Part shown: one piece after another, positions 34,923 through 45,798 of the stretch
Layout of the letters: the number at the start of each line of letters is the position of its first letter
How positions within the stretch are numbered: the first letter of the stretch is position 1
Assembly (NCBI GenBank): GCA_905250025.1
Contig: CAJNOJ010000028.1
Span: 558,001-622,000 of the forward strand
DNA length: 64,000 bases
Source of the DNA: Adineta ricciae
Lineage: Eukaryota; Rotifera; Eurotatoria; Adinetida; Adinetidae
Direction of reading: 5' to 3'
The notes under the pieces: model-generated
The model's input: only the letters and a program-made list of their open reading frames with translations
The model's database searches: none
What the model was told of the DNA's origin: nothing
Position numbers and translations under genes: made by a program

Positions 34923-37900
34923 ATGACGAATACAGATACTAATAAATTCTATTTCGATCGTAAGAATTATTTCGTACGATTTATTCCGCATGGAAATGAA
35001 TCGGCACAGACAACCAGCAGTCAAATCAGTAAAAATATCAGCCATGCATTAGAATATTTTGTTGCGGATCTGAGACGTGATCGAAATAAAACAATAGAAC
35101 GATTTCTCAGCGAAGAAACTCTTGACAACATTTTTAGCTCAATAGCACAACTATTGTTGAATGAAGATAATCGGTAAGAATACATTCCGCTCACCTTACA
35201 AATACATATTTCTCTTTTCTAGAATTTGTGGTAACAGCGCTTATATAATTGGTAGTGCGATTGAATTTGAATCCGGATTGAAACGATTTCTAACTATATT
35301 CTCACAAGATCGTACAGAAAGTACCGTGGATATCATCAGAACATTAAGCAATTTATTATCACATTCGGATTCGGAATGTGCAATGAACGCAGCGGGCATA
35401 CTTGGTACTATAGTATGTAGGTTTCTCATTTAAAATTTGTAACAGTTTTCAAAAAAACAACTATGAAACTCACACCACTAGAAATTTTCTTTCTGAATGA
35501 CAAGAAATGCAAATAAGAAAAGGAAAAAAAAACGTTACACGTTGCCTTGATGAGTTGATTCTAAAACTGTTACAAGATTTCTTTGTAAGACTTCTCATAT
35601 TCAATTAAATTGTATTTTATTTCAAAGTGCGGTTCAAAAGAAGGGCGGAATCTAATCTTAAATCACGCGTGTATATCACAAATGATCACTAATACATCAT
35701 CACTATTATCTTCTGAAAACTCATGGATTTCTAGTAACGCAGCATTAGTATTGGCTAGGTAGATATGCATGGCATGTATGGTAACTGAATGATGCTGTGC
35801 TATTCTAGACTCACTGTTGAAGAACTTGGTTATCAAGCAATATTAACGCATCCAAAACATCGACAGATTTTGAATGAGATGCTGGCTGCGCTTGACGTGA
35901 GTTATCCGGGACGAGCAACGAATGCTGCGTTTGCAATAGGACGTTTGATCGAAAGAGACGAGGGAAAGAAAATCTTTATAGCTGCTTGTGGACAATACAA
36001 AATTGTAAATGAAAAGTTTTCTTGAAAATATTATTGTTAACCGATTGCTTTAGTTTGACGCGCTGTTATTGATGATGGAAGTGAATGAAGAAAAAGGTGT
36101 AAATAAGAACGCTTGTTATGCCTTAAGTTGTATATGTACAACGCCATTTGGTTTTCAATTGTGTCTTCAATATAGCGATACTTTCCATCGGATTCTGCTN
36201 TAGCTGCTTGTGGACAATACAAAATTGTAAATGAAAAGTTTTCTTGAAAATATTATTGTTAACCGATTGCTTTAGTTTGACGCGCTGTTATTGATGATGG
36301 AAGTGAATGAAGAAAAAGGTGTAAATAAGAACGCTTGTTATGCCTTAAGTTGTATATGTACAACGCCATTTGGTTTTCAATTGTGTCTTCAATATAGCGA
36401 TACTTTCCATCGGATTCTGCTCGCAATTGAAACAATCCTGTTATTAATCGACCCTGAAACAGTCTGGTTTGCGTTAATGTGAGGCTGATTCTAGTACTCA
36501 TCCAAATAAAGTTGCTTCTCTTCTAACAGGTGCTTGCGAACAATTGTGCAATATGAAGATGCTAACGAACATATCTGTCAGTCAAAAACATTGGTCGAAA
36601 AGTTACGAGTAATACGCGACAAATGGACGACGCATAAAGACATTCAAAACGAAGCCAAAGTTCTCTGGTATATGATACATCGAAATATTCAACCAAGTTG
36701 TCCAAAAATTAATGGTAGATAGAAGAATTGCTTTTCGCTCTGTTTGCATGAAGCGCACGTGGCACTGATTGTTTTTATTTTCGAAGAATGTCTCAACAAT
36801 TCGGCTGATATATCGTGGGACATAAGTGTACATAGTTGGAATGATGATGAGTTGCAGTTTCGAATACTTCTCAGTAGGTTTTTCTTGATTGCATTTCTTC
36901 GATGTTAAAAAATTCATTGCTTATAGATGATCAAATAGTCGCTCAAACAAATCAAACAAAATATCAATTAAAAGATTTGCAACCGAACACGATGTACTAT
37001 CTACAAATTCAATATATCACACCAGAAGGAGAGAATATCCGTAGTGATCCAGTTGCATTTCGTACTGATGACGAATGTAAGCGGAACAAACAAACAAGAT
37101 ATCGAAATTTAGTAAATGTTTGCCATTTAGTGCCTCCATCTGTAAATAATCTCCGTGTTGAACGAACAACTATGACAGCTGCTCGTGTAGCTTGGGATCC
37201 ACCAGATCTTACTACTTGTAACTCACTGCGAGCTTATCAAATTTATTTAAGTAAGTCTGTGTGATGATTTATGAGCGTCGAATACAGATAGCCATATTTA
37301 TTCTGCAGATGATGAAGAGTACGGATGTACACTTGATTGTGAGATGACCATTGGTTCACTTTCAGCTAGTACAACCTACCAGGTTGATATATGCGCTGTC
37401 AGTAATAAAGGTAAAGGACCACGAGCAACAATTAATGTTACTACAGCTTCAGCAGGTACGTGTTTCTTATATAACTATCCATAATAAGATTTAAGTCTGC
37501 TTTATTTTATTTATAGGCGATTCCAATCCAGCACCACCAACATATTCAGTTATAGGTCGACGAGAAATATTCGTCAAATGGCAACCACCTGACGTGATTG
37601 CTGGTCGTCTCACTCGCTACGAATTATTTTGTAATCGACGATGTATATATTCCGGTACAGCTCAAGAACATCGTGCAACAATGCTCAAATCAGATACAGA
37701 ATATACTATGGAAGTAGCGGCCGTCACNNNNNNNNNNNNNNNNNNNNNNNNNNNNNNNNNNCATATTCAGTTATAGGTCGACGAGAAATATTCGTCAAAT
37801 GGCAACCACCTGACGTGATTGCTGGTCGTCTCACTCGCTACGAATTATTTTGTAATCGACGATGTATATATTCCGGTACAGCTCAAGAACATCGTGCAAC

Positions 37901-38782
37901 AATGCTCAAATCAGATACAGAATATACTATGGAAGTAGCGGCCGTCACAAGTGAAGGTCGATTTCGCAGCAAACCAGCAAAAACTCGAACTTTGAAAGAT
38001 GAATGTAAGTGTTTGACGAAGACTTTCTGTCTTTCACAGAATAGTGTTGATTCATTCATTAACTAATATTTAGTTAATAATGCACATCGACATTCACTTT
38101 ATGAACCACTATCTCAAAGTCCGCCCCGAATGAAACGTACTGAAACAGTCAGTTCTTTGTATTCCTCAGCAACGAATATTAGTTCATCAAAAGCGTCAAT
38201 GTCTTCTGTTGGGCGACGTTTATTGCGAGAAGGTAAAGATTGTTCATTTCTAACCATTTTACAGCTGACCTTCGCGTACATTTAGGAACACATGCAAGTC
38301 GAAATGTCGATATGAGTACTACTGTTCCCATACAACTCGCAGTAAATTGCTAATTTTCATGTTGTCATACATGCATACGTATCAACTTCTTTCATTTTCT
38401 TTAGTCAAGCAATCTGAGCAACAATCGTACTTTACCAGCATTAGCACGAAGTCTTCAGCCTCGTGCGCCCGAATCCATTAGAAGGCGTGATGTGCAACGA
38501 TATCGAACTGAGCCCATCTCGGCAAATCAACTTCAACCTCAAACGAAATTCATATCCGCTTCTATGATTGAACCTATTCTTGAAATCGATCATAAACCTC
38601 GAGTGAGATGGGCATCGCCAGTCCGACAATCCATTCCACAAACAACAGCATTTCGACTTTCAGCAACGGACAAATCAACATTGAGTATACGCGATGCACA
38701 ACGTGCAGAACGATCTGTATCGGTTTCATTGCCAGATTTGCCATCGAATGTACCACGAAGCCAATCAGTCAGTCAAACATAA
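34923..38782 (+). CDS. ARM-like helical repeat + fibronectin type III protein
   Basis: Many exons join across 50-60 bp introns. The start is uncertain: MTNTDTNKFYFDRKNY at 34923 is preferred, an ATG at 34746 is the alternative. The first half is made of ARM/HEAT-like helical repeats (ISHALEYFVADLRRDR, STVDIIRTLSNLLSHSD, CAMNAAGILGTI, SSNAALVLARLT, ATNAAFAIGRLIERDEG, NKNACYALSCICTTPFG). An in-frame splice (AAT G|AA TGT) then leads to fibronectin type III domains: ADISWDISVHSWNDDELQF with LKDLQPNTMYYLQIQ, then RVAWDPPDLTTCNSLRAYQI, ASTTYQVDICAVSNKGKGP, and IFVKWQPPDVIAGRLTRYEL with SDTEYTMEVAAVT. The tail is Ser/Arg-rich and unstructured, ending SQSVSQT. No signal peptide or membrane segment, so probably intracellular, perhaps cytoskeletal. 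Two assembly gaps (36200, 37728-37761) duplicate exons. I cannot name an orthologue. Confidence 0.75.
35979..36421. repeat. 221-bp exact direct repeat around a single N (assembly artefact)
   Basis: 35979-36199 and 36201-36421 are identical and flank the N at 36200. The second copy repeats the end of one ARM exon, its intron and most of the next exon of the surrounding gene. Confidence 0.92.
36200..36200. other. Assembly join (single N)
   Basis: Single N inside an exon of the ARM/FN3 gene, flanked by the 221-bp repeat. Confidence 0.97.
37541..37948. repeat. 187-bp exact direct repeat around 34 Ns (assembly artefact)
   Basis: 37541-37727 and 37762-37948 are identical; the 34 Ns at 37728-37761 bring the offset to 221, the same size as the repeat unit at the other three gaps. 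The exon encoding one fibronectin III domain is thereby doubled. Confidence 0.92.
37728..37761. other. Assembly gap, 34 Ns
   Basis: 34 Ns inside a fibronectin III exon, flanked by a 187-bp repeat; 34 + 187 = 221. Confidence 0.97.
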
Positions 38783-38853
38783 GGAGGTTTTGCTTGCCTG
38801 TGCAACGTTGCCTTTTCTTTTATCTATTCTTCTCTGGTCCGTGAGGAAGAAAA

Positions 38854-38859
38854 AATAAA
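38854..38859 (+). terminator. Polyadenylation signal AATAAA
   Basis: AATAAA about 70 bp after the stop of the ARM/FN3 gene. Confidence 0.5.
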
Positions 38860-39048
38860 GGACGGATAATGTTATCATTTTCTCAAACATCGCTTTTTTT
38901 CTAATTCTCTACATCATCATCATCATCATTTGAATAAAAAAGAAAGTGCAGAGATAAAGATAAAGTGTCATCAAGTGAGTCAACATCTTAGCAGTTCACG
39001 TAATAGTTATTCATTTTTGAAAAGATTCTCATTTTCTCTTTCGTAATT

Positions 39049-42000
39049 ATGACATCGAATGGCTGGTTCAAGAGAATAAAAGATCAAGCACAAACAGTAC
39101 AAGGCTCCGCGAAGAAAAGTCTGGTAAAATTCACTGATTCACTTGACAAGAAACTCAAAGAAGCTCAAGATGATTTAGAAAAGTGCATAGATTTATTTCT
39201 CTCTGATCTCAATTAGATTTGATGTTTTATGTTTTGAAGGCAACGTCTCAAAGCTGAATCGACGAGATTAGAAGTTGTTCAGCAAAATATCTGGCGACCT
39301 TCCGTAGAAAATCCAGATGGTGCAATTCTAACTGTAACAAAACCAGTGCCACTCGGTTAGTTTCTGATTTACTACGCACATTAATATGTATTTGTAAACA
39401 TATTTTCTTAGTATTACACACTATTCCAGCATTACCAGAAATTCCCTCGATACCTAGCCCAACTTCTGAACCTTTAACGATACCTCATACCAAAGGAAGA
39501 CGACGTAGTTCAAAAAAAAATGGTAATATACGTAGTGCACACGTTGTAAATCGATCATTTTATTTTGATTCCTAGGTGCAGTCTCTGGTTCATCTTTGAC
39601 TCTCGATGCCGATAATGAATCAAGTCGTGAACCTAAGATTCATTCCAACGAACTGAAAAGTAATGAGAAACATGCTAAACTGCCTGAAAATACGATTATC
39701 ACCGAGCAAATTAATCGCGAACAAGTCATTGCATGTCTACACGAACTATTGGATGTAATAGCAAGTGTTCATGAACTTGTTGACAACACTGTAACCATCG
39801 ATACATTGGAAAAAGAGAAACTTCAACTAGCACAAGATTTAGTCGAACATTGCGACATTGTTACAAGTAGATCCAATGAAGAGATTATTGAGCAGAATGA
39901 ACTTTTAGATGAATCCGAAGACCAGAAAAATATCAATGAAGACGCAAGAGACGACGATCATCCGTCAGTTGAACTACCGAAAGAAGAGGAACTGCAGACG
40001 CTAGACTTCATCCCAACAGAAGATGGCACTCGAATTGCACAATTTGACTTTGAAACTGTTCAAAAAGAAACATTCGTGTCTACTACAACGGTTGAAGATC
40101 CGAAAAATGCATTAAATGAAACGCAATCTCATGTTGAAGACAATGATGAAAACAAGACCAGTGATGAACCATCAGCACTCACTACTAACAACGACATTTT
40201 GGCGGCATCCAGTAATGTTGATGATGAACAATCATTACAGTGCACACATGTGGATACAGACTCAATCGAACATAAAGATCAAGATGCAACCGAAGATGAA
40301 TTATCCACATCAACAGATAATACAGAAGATATTTCCAAAACACCGCACAATGAACTGGAGGATTCATTTGAAAAAATGCCGTCTTCTCAGTCAATCATAC
40401 AGCAGTCAACGGAAGAAATTTTACAGAAATCTACTAGTTTAGCTGAACTGCGTATGTTTCTCGCTAAAATCGACAACGACTCCGACGCCGATGTAGAACT
40501 CATATCGATCCAACATCAAACAACATCGACCGATGAAGTCGATAGTAAGTGTTCTGAAATAAGCGACGATATATCTTATGCAGACGATGCCACCCACACA
40601 TCAGTTTGTTCAAATTCACCTTCAATTCATTCATTGGACTATGTTACTACGGATTCAGCAAGTGACGACGTATTTGTGGACGAATCGGACGATCAAAGAA
40701 CTTCCACAATTACAAGCGAAGAAAAAGTAATAGAAAGGAAATATTTTCCATTGGCTTCTTCTTACTTACTTCCATCGGGCATCAAAATTTCCTCCATAAC
40801 TTGTTCGTCAACCTATATTTACGTGTGCACGAATAATCAGAAAATTTTCTATGCTAAAGTCGCTAACGATTCCGATCTTAGTTCTCAATTACAATGGCAG
40901 CAGCACTCTGACTTCGCTGAACAACTTGCTGTTAGCGTCAGCAATCGATCTGTATGGCGTCTATATAACAAACGTCTCTATTCATCGGTCGATGCCATCA
41001 AATTCCCTCCAATAGGTTCTCGATGGAACGAAATCAAGCTAGGGTCGATTTTGTTAAGCATGTCAATCAACGATCAATGTGGCTGGTAAGATGACAGATC
41101 TACTTCAAAACGATTGCTTAGAAATGCGTACTTTTGTAAAATTATAGGTATATCAAGAAAGATGGCTCACTCTGGTTTATTCGAACAACAAATAATGACA
41201 AGCAACAAACATTGAATGTTCCATGTCCGTTCCATTTGATAGGTGTATTCTGCTTTGCTGAGAAGGTGGGTGTAACAGCATCCAGCGGAGAAATTATGAT
41301 ACGCGTTGGATGTACCAATGACTGTCCTGAAGGTGACGGATGGATTTTTATTGATCATAAGTATGAGAAAGTAAATGAAATAAGCAATGGTTTTATTCTG
41401 ATGGTTTTCTTGCAGTTTTGGCCCAATTGATGACTTTGTGTTATTGACAAATACGGATACAATTTTCATTGTGGATAAACAGCATCGTCTATGGCTACAA
41501 CAATGGTCGACGGATCAAGGCTTTTTCGAAGTCTTGCGTCATGACGATTGGACTGTACATCATCGGCGACATATAACTAGTGTCAATTCAAGTCTAATAT
41601 GTTTAACTGATTGTGAAGAAAAACTGCATATTTTCTCGAATTTTCTAACTGGTAGGAAATATTCCGGATAATAACCCTTTTCCCATTATGATTTCATTCA
41701 AGGTATTCAATGGAGATTGATTCAGAAGACAACTCGTTTACAACGTTTAATCGGTGTATTTTCCAATGAAAGTTTGTATTTATTTTTAACGATTATATTC
41801 CTGTGAAACAGCTTCCTTTTCTGTAGGCCATGTGTGGGCATTGAATACTGATCGAATGATCTGTACATCGAATCATCAAACACTTGAAAAACCGCGACAG
41901 TGTCAATACATAACCCATGCGACATTTGTTCCAAATAACTTGTCGGAAAGTAAGCATTACATGTTTACTGCCTGTATATACTACGTAATTCATTAGACAC

Positions 42001-42884
42001 TGTCCTCTGGTCGTTGGATGAATCTTGTAATATTTATGTTCGGCCGAACATCGAAAGTAATACTCAATGGGAACAGTTAAATCAAAGTCAATTCGGTTGG
42101 TGGAAGAAAGTTTTTCTTTCCTCTTCAGAATAGATTCGTTTTCTTTTTCAATATTTAGAATGGAGTCGAAGGTTAGTACATATGGTTTGTAATCAGGCAG
42201 GTGTATGGGCTGTTGATGATCAAGGATTAATTCATTTCCGTCATGGACATATTTCTGCGAGTGAAAACATTGTTGTCAATGAATTGTCGTTATTACCACC
42301 TGCTTGGATCACAATTCCTGGAGAAGCAAAGCGATATCGATATTTTTCACAAGTCTTTTGTGGACCAGCAGATTGGATGGTAATAGTTGATCATAATGAT
42401 TGTTTCTATGTTTCGAAATTGATGGTTTTTCTCTTAGGTTTATGCAACTGATAATAAACAGACTGTTTATGCTCGACTTGGTGTCAATGAACAAAATCGT
42501 GTTGGAACATCATGGACACCCATCGAAGGTAACGAAGCTAGCTGCATATGCCGATGAATTTCAGTGACATTCTTTCTTTTCATCAATAGATTGCTCAGCT
42601 CTTGAACTAGCAGTTAGTGAACACACGCTGTGGTTATTGACAAGCTGTGGCGAAATTCAATGTCGAGAAAATATTTCTCTAACAAATCCTGTTGGGACAC
42701 GATCAATAACGTTACCGGGCCATTTTCTTTCTTTGACTGGTTTGTATTTTCAAACGAGAATCAAATTCATTCTACATGTTTTTCTTTTCTTTTAGTCTCG
42801 ACAGACGACAGTCAAGTTTGGGCATTGGATTCTGAACGTAATCTACTGAGACTTGATTACTTAACTGTTTTATTTGAAAAATAA
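39049..42884 (+). CDS. Tectonin beta-propeller repeat (TECPR-like) protein
   Basis: About a dozen exons. The N-terminus MTSNGWFKRIKDQAQTVQGS and SLDKKLKEAQDDLEKQRLK is a charged amphipathic/coiled-coil segment. A long acidic low-complexity region follows (exon from 39577 to 41085, rich in Glu, Asp, Ser, Thr, with DDEQS and SDDVFVDESDDQ patches). The second half is built of tectonin-type blades: SRWNEIKLGSILLSMSIND, CGWYIKKDGSLWF, HRLWLQQWSTDQGFF, GHVWALNTDRMI, TVLWSLDESCNIYVRPN, AGVWAVDDQGLIHFRHG, TVYARLGVNEQNRVGTSWTP and SQVWALDSERNLLRLD. The repeated pattern of a hydrophobic-W-x-hydrophobic-D/T strand plus a Trp-containing start of the next blade is what defines TECPR repeats. TECPR1/2 act in autophagosome-lysosome and ER-exit traffic; this protein lacks recognisable WD40, dysferlin or PH parts, so it is a family member rather than a clear orthologue. 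Confidence 0.8.
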
Positions 42885-42975
42885 AAGTGTTCAATTCGTT
42901 ATTTTCTTTCACTCGTTAAGTTATATAAAAGTATTCAAATAATGGATTTATGGAAGACATCAACTGTTTGATTTC

Positions 42976-44301
42976 CTATGAACGAAGCCATGGAAATCTC
43001 TCGAGTTTCGACGAATCAGGAAAAACGTAACTAAAACAAATTGTTTCGAAGAGAACATATGACAATAAAACAAAATAAGAATGAGAATTCTACCTGCGTG
43101 TATATTCCGTATTGAACGTGTCGGGTATAACACGTACTAATGGTCGACCAGGTAAAGTAAAATCAGGTTGAGGATTGATTGTAAACGGTGAACATGATAA
43201 CGGTTCAGGTTTTTTGTATCGATCCATAAATTCTGTTTTACCTGGGAAAGTTAAATTGATACCAGCTTTACGAACTTCACCATCTTGATAACTTTCATAA
43301 ACTGTTGGTCGAGAAGCAAAGTTCGGTGTTGTGCTAGGACGTTTCATGTCTAGTGAGGATTATACTAATTACAAATGATTAGTTAAAGAATAATTCAACC
43401 TGCAGTCTGTGCGCGTCGCAAATATCCAAGAAGATTGGGATTGTTAGTTGAAAATTGTCGAGTCGATGATGCTGAGCCAGCTGTTGTAGCTGATGGACCG
43501 TAGTCTAAACAAGACATCTATTGATTAGGAATCATATCGAATAGTTTTTTTTGCATAATTACGTCGATAAGCATGAACCCAATTCTTCCAATCAGGTGTC
43601 GATTGTTGTTGAACAGCTGTAACTGCACGAGGTAGTTTCCGATCTGCCCATATTGTATGAACATTCAACGGTTGTCCGCTACCTCGAGTTAAATTATGTC
43701 GATAACCCATGTAACGATCGGTTACTCCAAGATGATGAGCAATATTATCTAATCGACCATATGAACTTGACGCAAATGGTTGAAGAACCTGAATGAAAAT
43801 ACAAATAAGAACAATGATCAGTGGAAAGAACTTCGTCATTACTTGAAGATAATCCGTTAATGCATCGCATGCCCAACTATGCAGTTCTCGCATTTGATTT
43901 TCTTCTTTATTTTGAATGGATGTTGCATGAAGACAAGTTTGAAGATCATGACTAAGATCATGTCCTTGTGCGATGACTTGTTTCACATCTATAAATGAAA
44001 ACAAACAGCAATTGATTCAAAGGTTTCTCTGAAAGCAGCGAACTCGTATGTATTTACTCAATTCATTCATTTTCATTTCATTAGCATCGAATTGTTTCGC
44101 CCAATTCTTCGATCCCCGCTGGAACTCGTGATCAAGTTTAATGTTATCCAACGCATTTGTAATTAGTTTGATGTTGTTTGTTATATCCTGTGTTGAATAA
44201 TGTTGACCAGATGTTAAGATTTCATTGAAATTCAATTGTAAATTTCGAATATCTTTTTCTAAGACATCATTTCGTTGTGACACAAAGGTATGTTGAGACA
44301 T
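42976..44301 (-). CDS. Uncharacterised coiled-coil protein, possibly ciliary
   Basis: Six exons. It starts MSQHTFVSQRNDVLEKDIRN and contains helical heptad-like segments (LQLNFNEILTSGQHYS, IKLITNALDNIKLDHEFQ, VKQVIAQGHDLSHDLQTCL). The rest is extended and Pro/Arg/Tyr-rich: GYRHNLTRGSGQPLN, RPTVYESYQDGEVRKAGINL, and FTLPGRPLVRVIPDT. A stop directly after TEYTRR is avoided if the donor CAG|GTAGAA at 43087-43093 is used, joining AG|T TAC to a last exon that reads SYVFPDSSKLERFPWLRS before the stop at 42976. This mixture of coiled coil and extended Tyr/Pro/Arg motifs resembles microtubule inner proteins of cilia, but that is only a compositional likeness and I do not recognise the family. It ends 91 bp from the convergent TECPR-like gene. 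Confidence 0.68.
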
Positions 44302-44635
44302 GTTTTTCGAACTAACAAACAATACAAAGAATGAAACGAAATCTGATGTGAAAGCATTTCATCAACATGTCACCTGGCAACAGACTTTAAGAAGAATTTA
44401 GAAATTGACAGAGAATTTTTGTCAATGGAAGCCACATATGCTCGTGGATTCAAATGACATAAATATATACAAAACCTTTCTGAGTCTTCGTGGACATGAA
44501 TGTACTCAAAACAATGATTTTGATGTTTTTATCAAAACATTTGATAAGAACAAGAGTTCTCCGAATGGCGTAAGTGAAGCAATGTGATGATCATATGTAT
44601 ATTTATTTCTTAAAGGAAGTGTACAATCGGAAAAC
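44302..44635. other. Intergenic region
   Basis: 334 bp between two minus-strand genes. An open frame at 44405-44587 has no recognisable domain and is not called. Confidence 0.5.
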
Positions 44636-45689
44636 TTAAACAGCAGAACGAATTTCCGATTGAATTAGATTTTCTCGCATTAGATCGATTAATTTCACAC
44701 GACATTTCTTCCATGTACGTTCCTGTACGTCATTCGCATGGGTAACATGTAGAGTGACCGTTTTTAATTTAGATAACGATTTGATAAAGACAGTCCATGT
44801 ATGATAATCCAAACAAGATGTATCTGGAAAGGAGCTGATGATGGTTAGTTTGAATTCCGTTAGATTCGGAGCGAAGTTCGACAAAAACTCTGTTAGTTGT
44901 ACGAATGGCATTGCGAATTCACAGATATACAAAGTTAAACTTGAGATTTCAGTTCGATAACTATCGATATTTTGCTTATCAACTACAGAATCCAAAGACA
45001 ACTGTTTGGCAGTGATATTCAATGAGTGTAGATTTGGTAGGTGTGAAAGAATATTCCTTAATTGTCCAACGAAACAAATATTCTTCTTGTCGAGCAATTT
45101 TAGCGATCGCATAGGACTTTGTAGTTCATTACTCAGTTGGCAGGAATGCGTAGCGATAGTCAATCGCATAGAACACATCTGCAGATGCGGTAAAGTCAGA
45201 ACCAGTTGAAGTAAAACCGAGTTCATCTTGTAGTTAATCGACATTTTAGTACTAATGTTCAAATAACGAAGATGAGTCAAACTATTTCGAATAATATTTA
45301 AAAGTTCCTTGTTAACATCCAAACGATGGAGAATCAATGTATCAATTTGTGGAAAGTCGAATAAACCTGCATAATACTCTAAATCGATCTATAATTATAC
45401 ATGCATCATAATCGAAAGTAATGCGGATCATAGTGCTTACTTTATTCGTCCTTTCTAATCGTAAACCGGTAACATATTGTCGGTGTGTTAGTTTTGGTAA
45501 AACATGTCGAAGTAAATAGTATGCTTCATTGTCATGGCTTTTCAAGCTTATCTTTGTTTGAGAAGCAAGCAGAATGTCATCAAGTCTTTTATTCAGATTC
45601 GAAAAAGCTTCAAAGCGATCTGATGCTTTCAAATATACAAATGTTTGAAACCAAATTTCCACGGGTAGATGTTCGATGGTCGTCGACAT
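44636..45689 (-). CDS. F-box protein with leucine-rich repeat-like C-terminus
   Basis: Two exons joined at TNK|IDLEYYAG give about 333 residues. The F-box is at the N-terminus: MSTTIEHLPVEIWFQTFVYL followed by ASDRFEAFSNLNKRLDDIL, with the LPxEIW start and the FxNLNxR helix. The rest is a run of Leu-rich segments such as SLTHLRYLNIS, LVLTLPHLQMCSM, LRNILSHLPNLHSLNITAK and SLSKLKTVTLHVTH, typical of degenerate LRRs. Family members bring substrates to SCF ubiquitin ligases via Skp1. Many divergent paralogues of this F-box/LRR type are known in bdelloids, so the substrate cannot be guessed. The start is the first ATG before the F-box; an upstream in-frame region to 45740 would only add a hydrophobic stretch without ATG support. 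Confidence 0.85.
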
Positions 45690-45798
45690 GGTGAAAACAG
45701 TAGCACGAAATGTGATGCACATATTTATTTTTATTGACATACATGAAAGAAAGGCTCGTTCTTACGACATTACATCGCAATATTTCATAAGAAATGAG

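Noticed and set aside
44405-44587. Short plus-strand frame between two minus-strand genes
   Set aside because: 60 codons, no support beyond being open.
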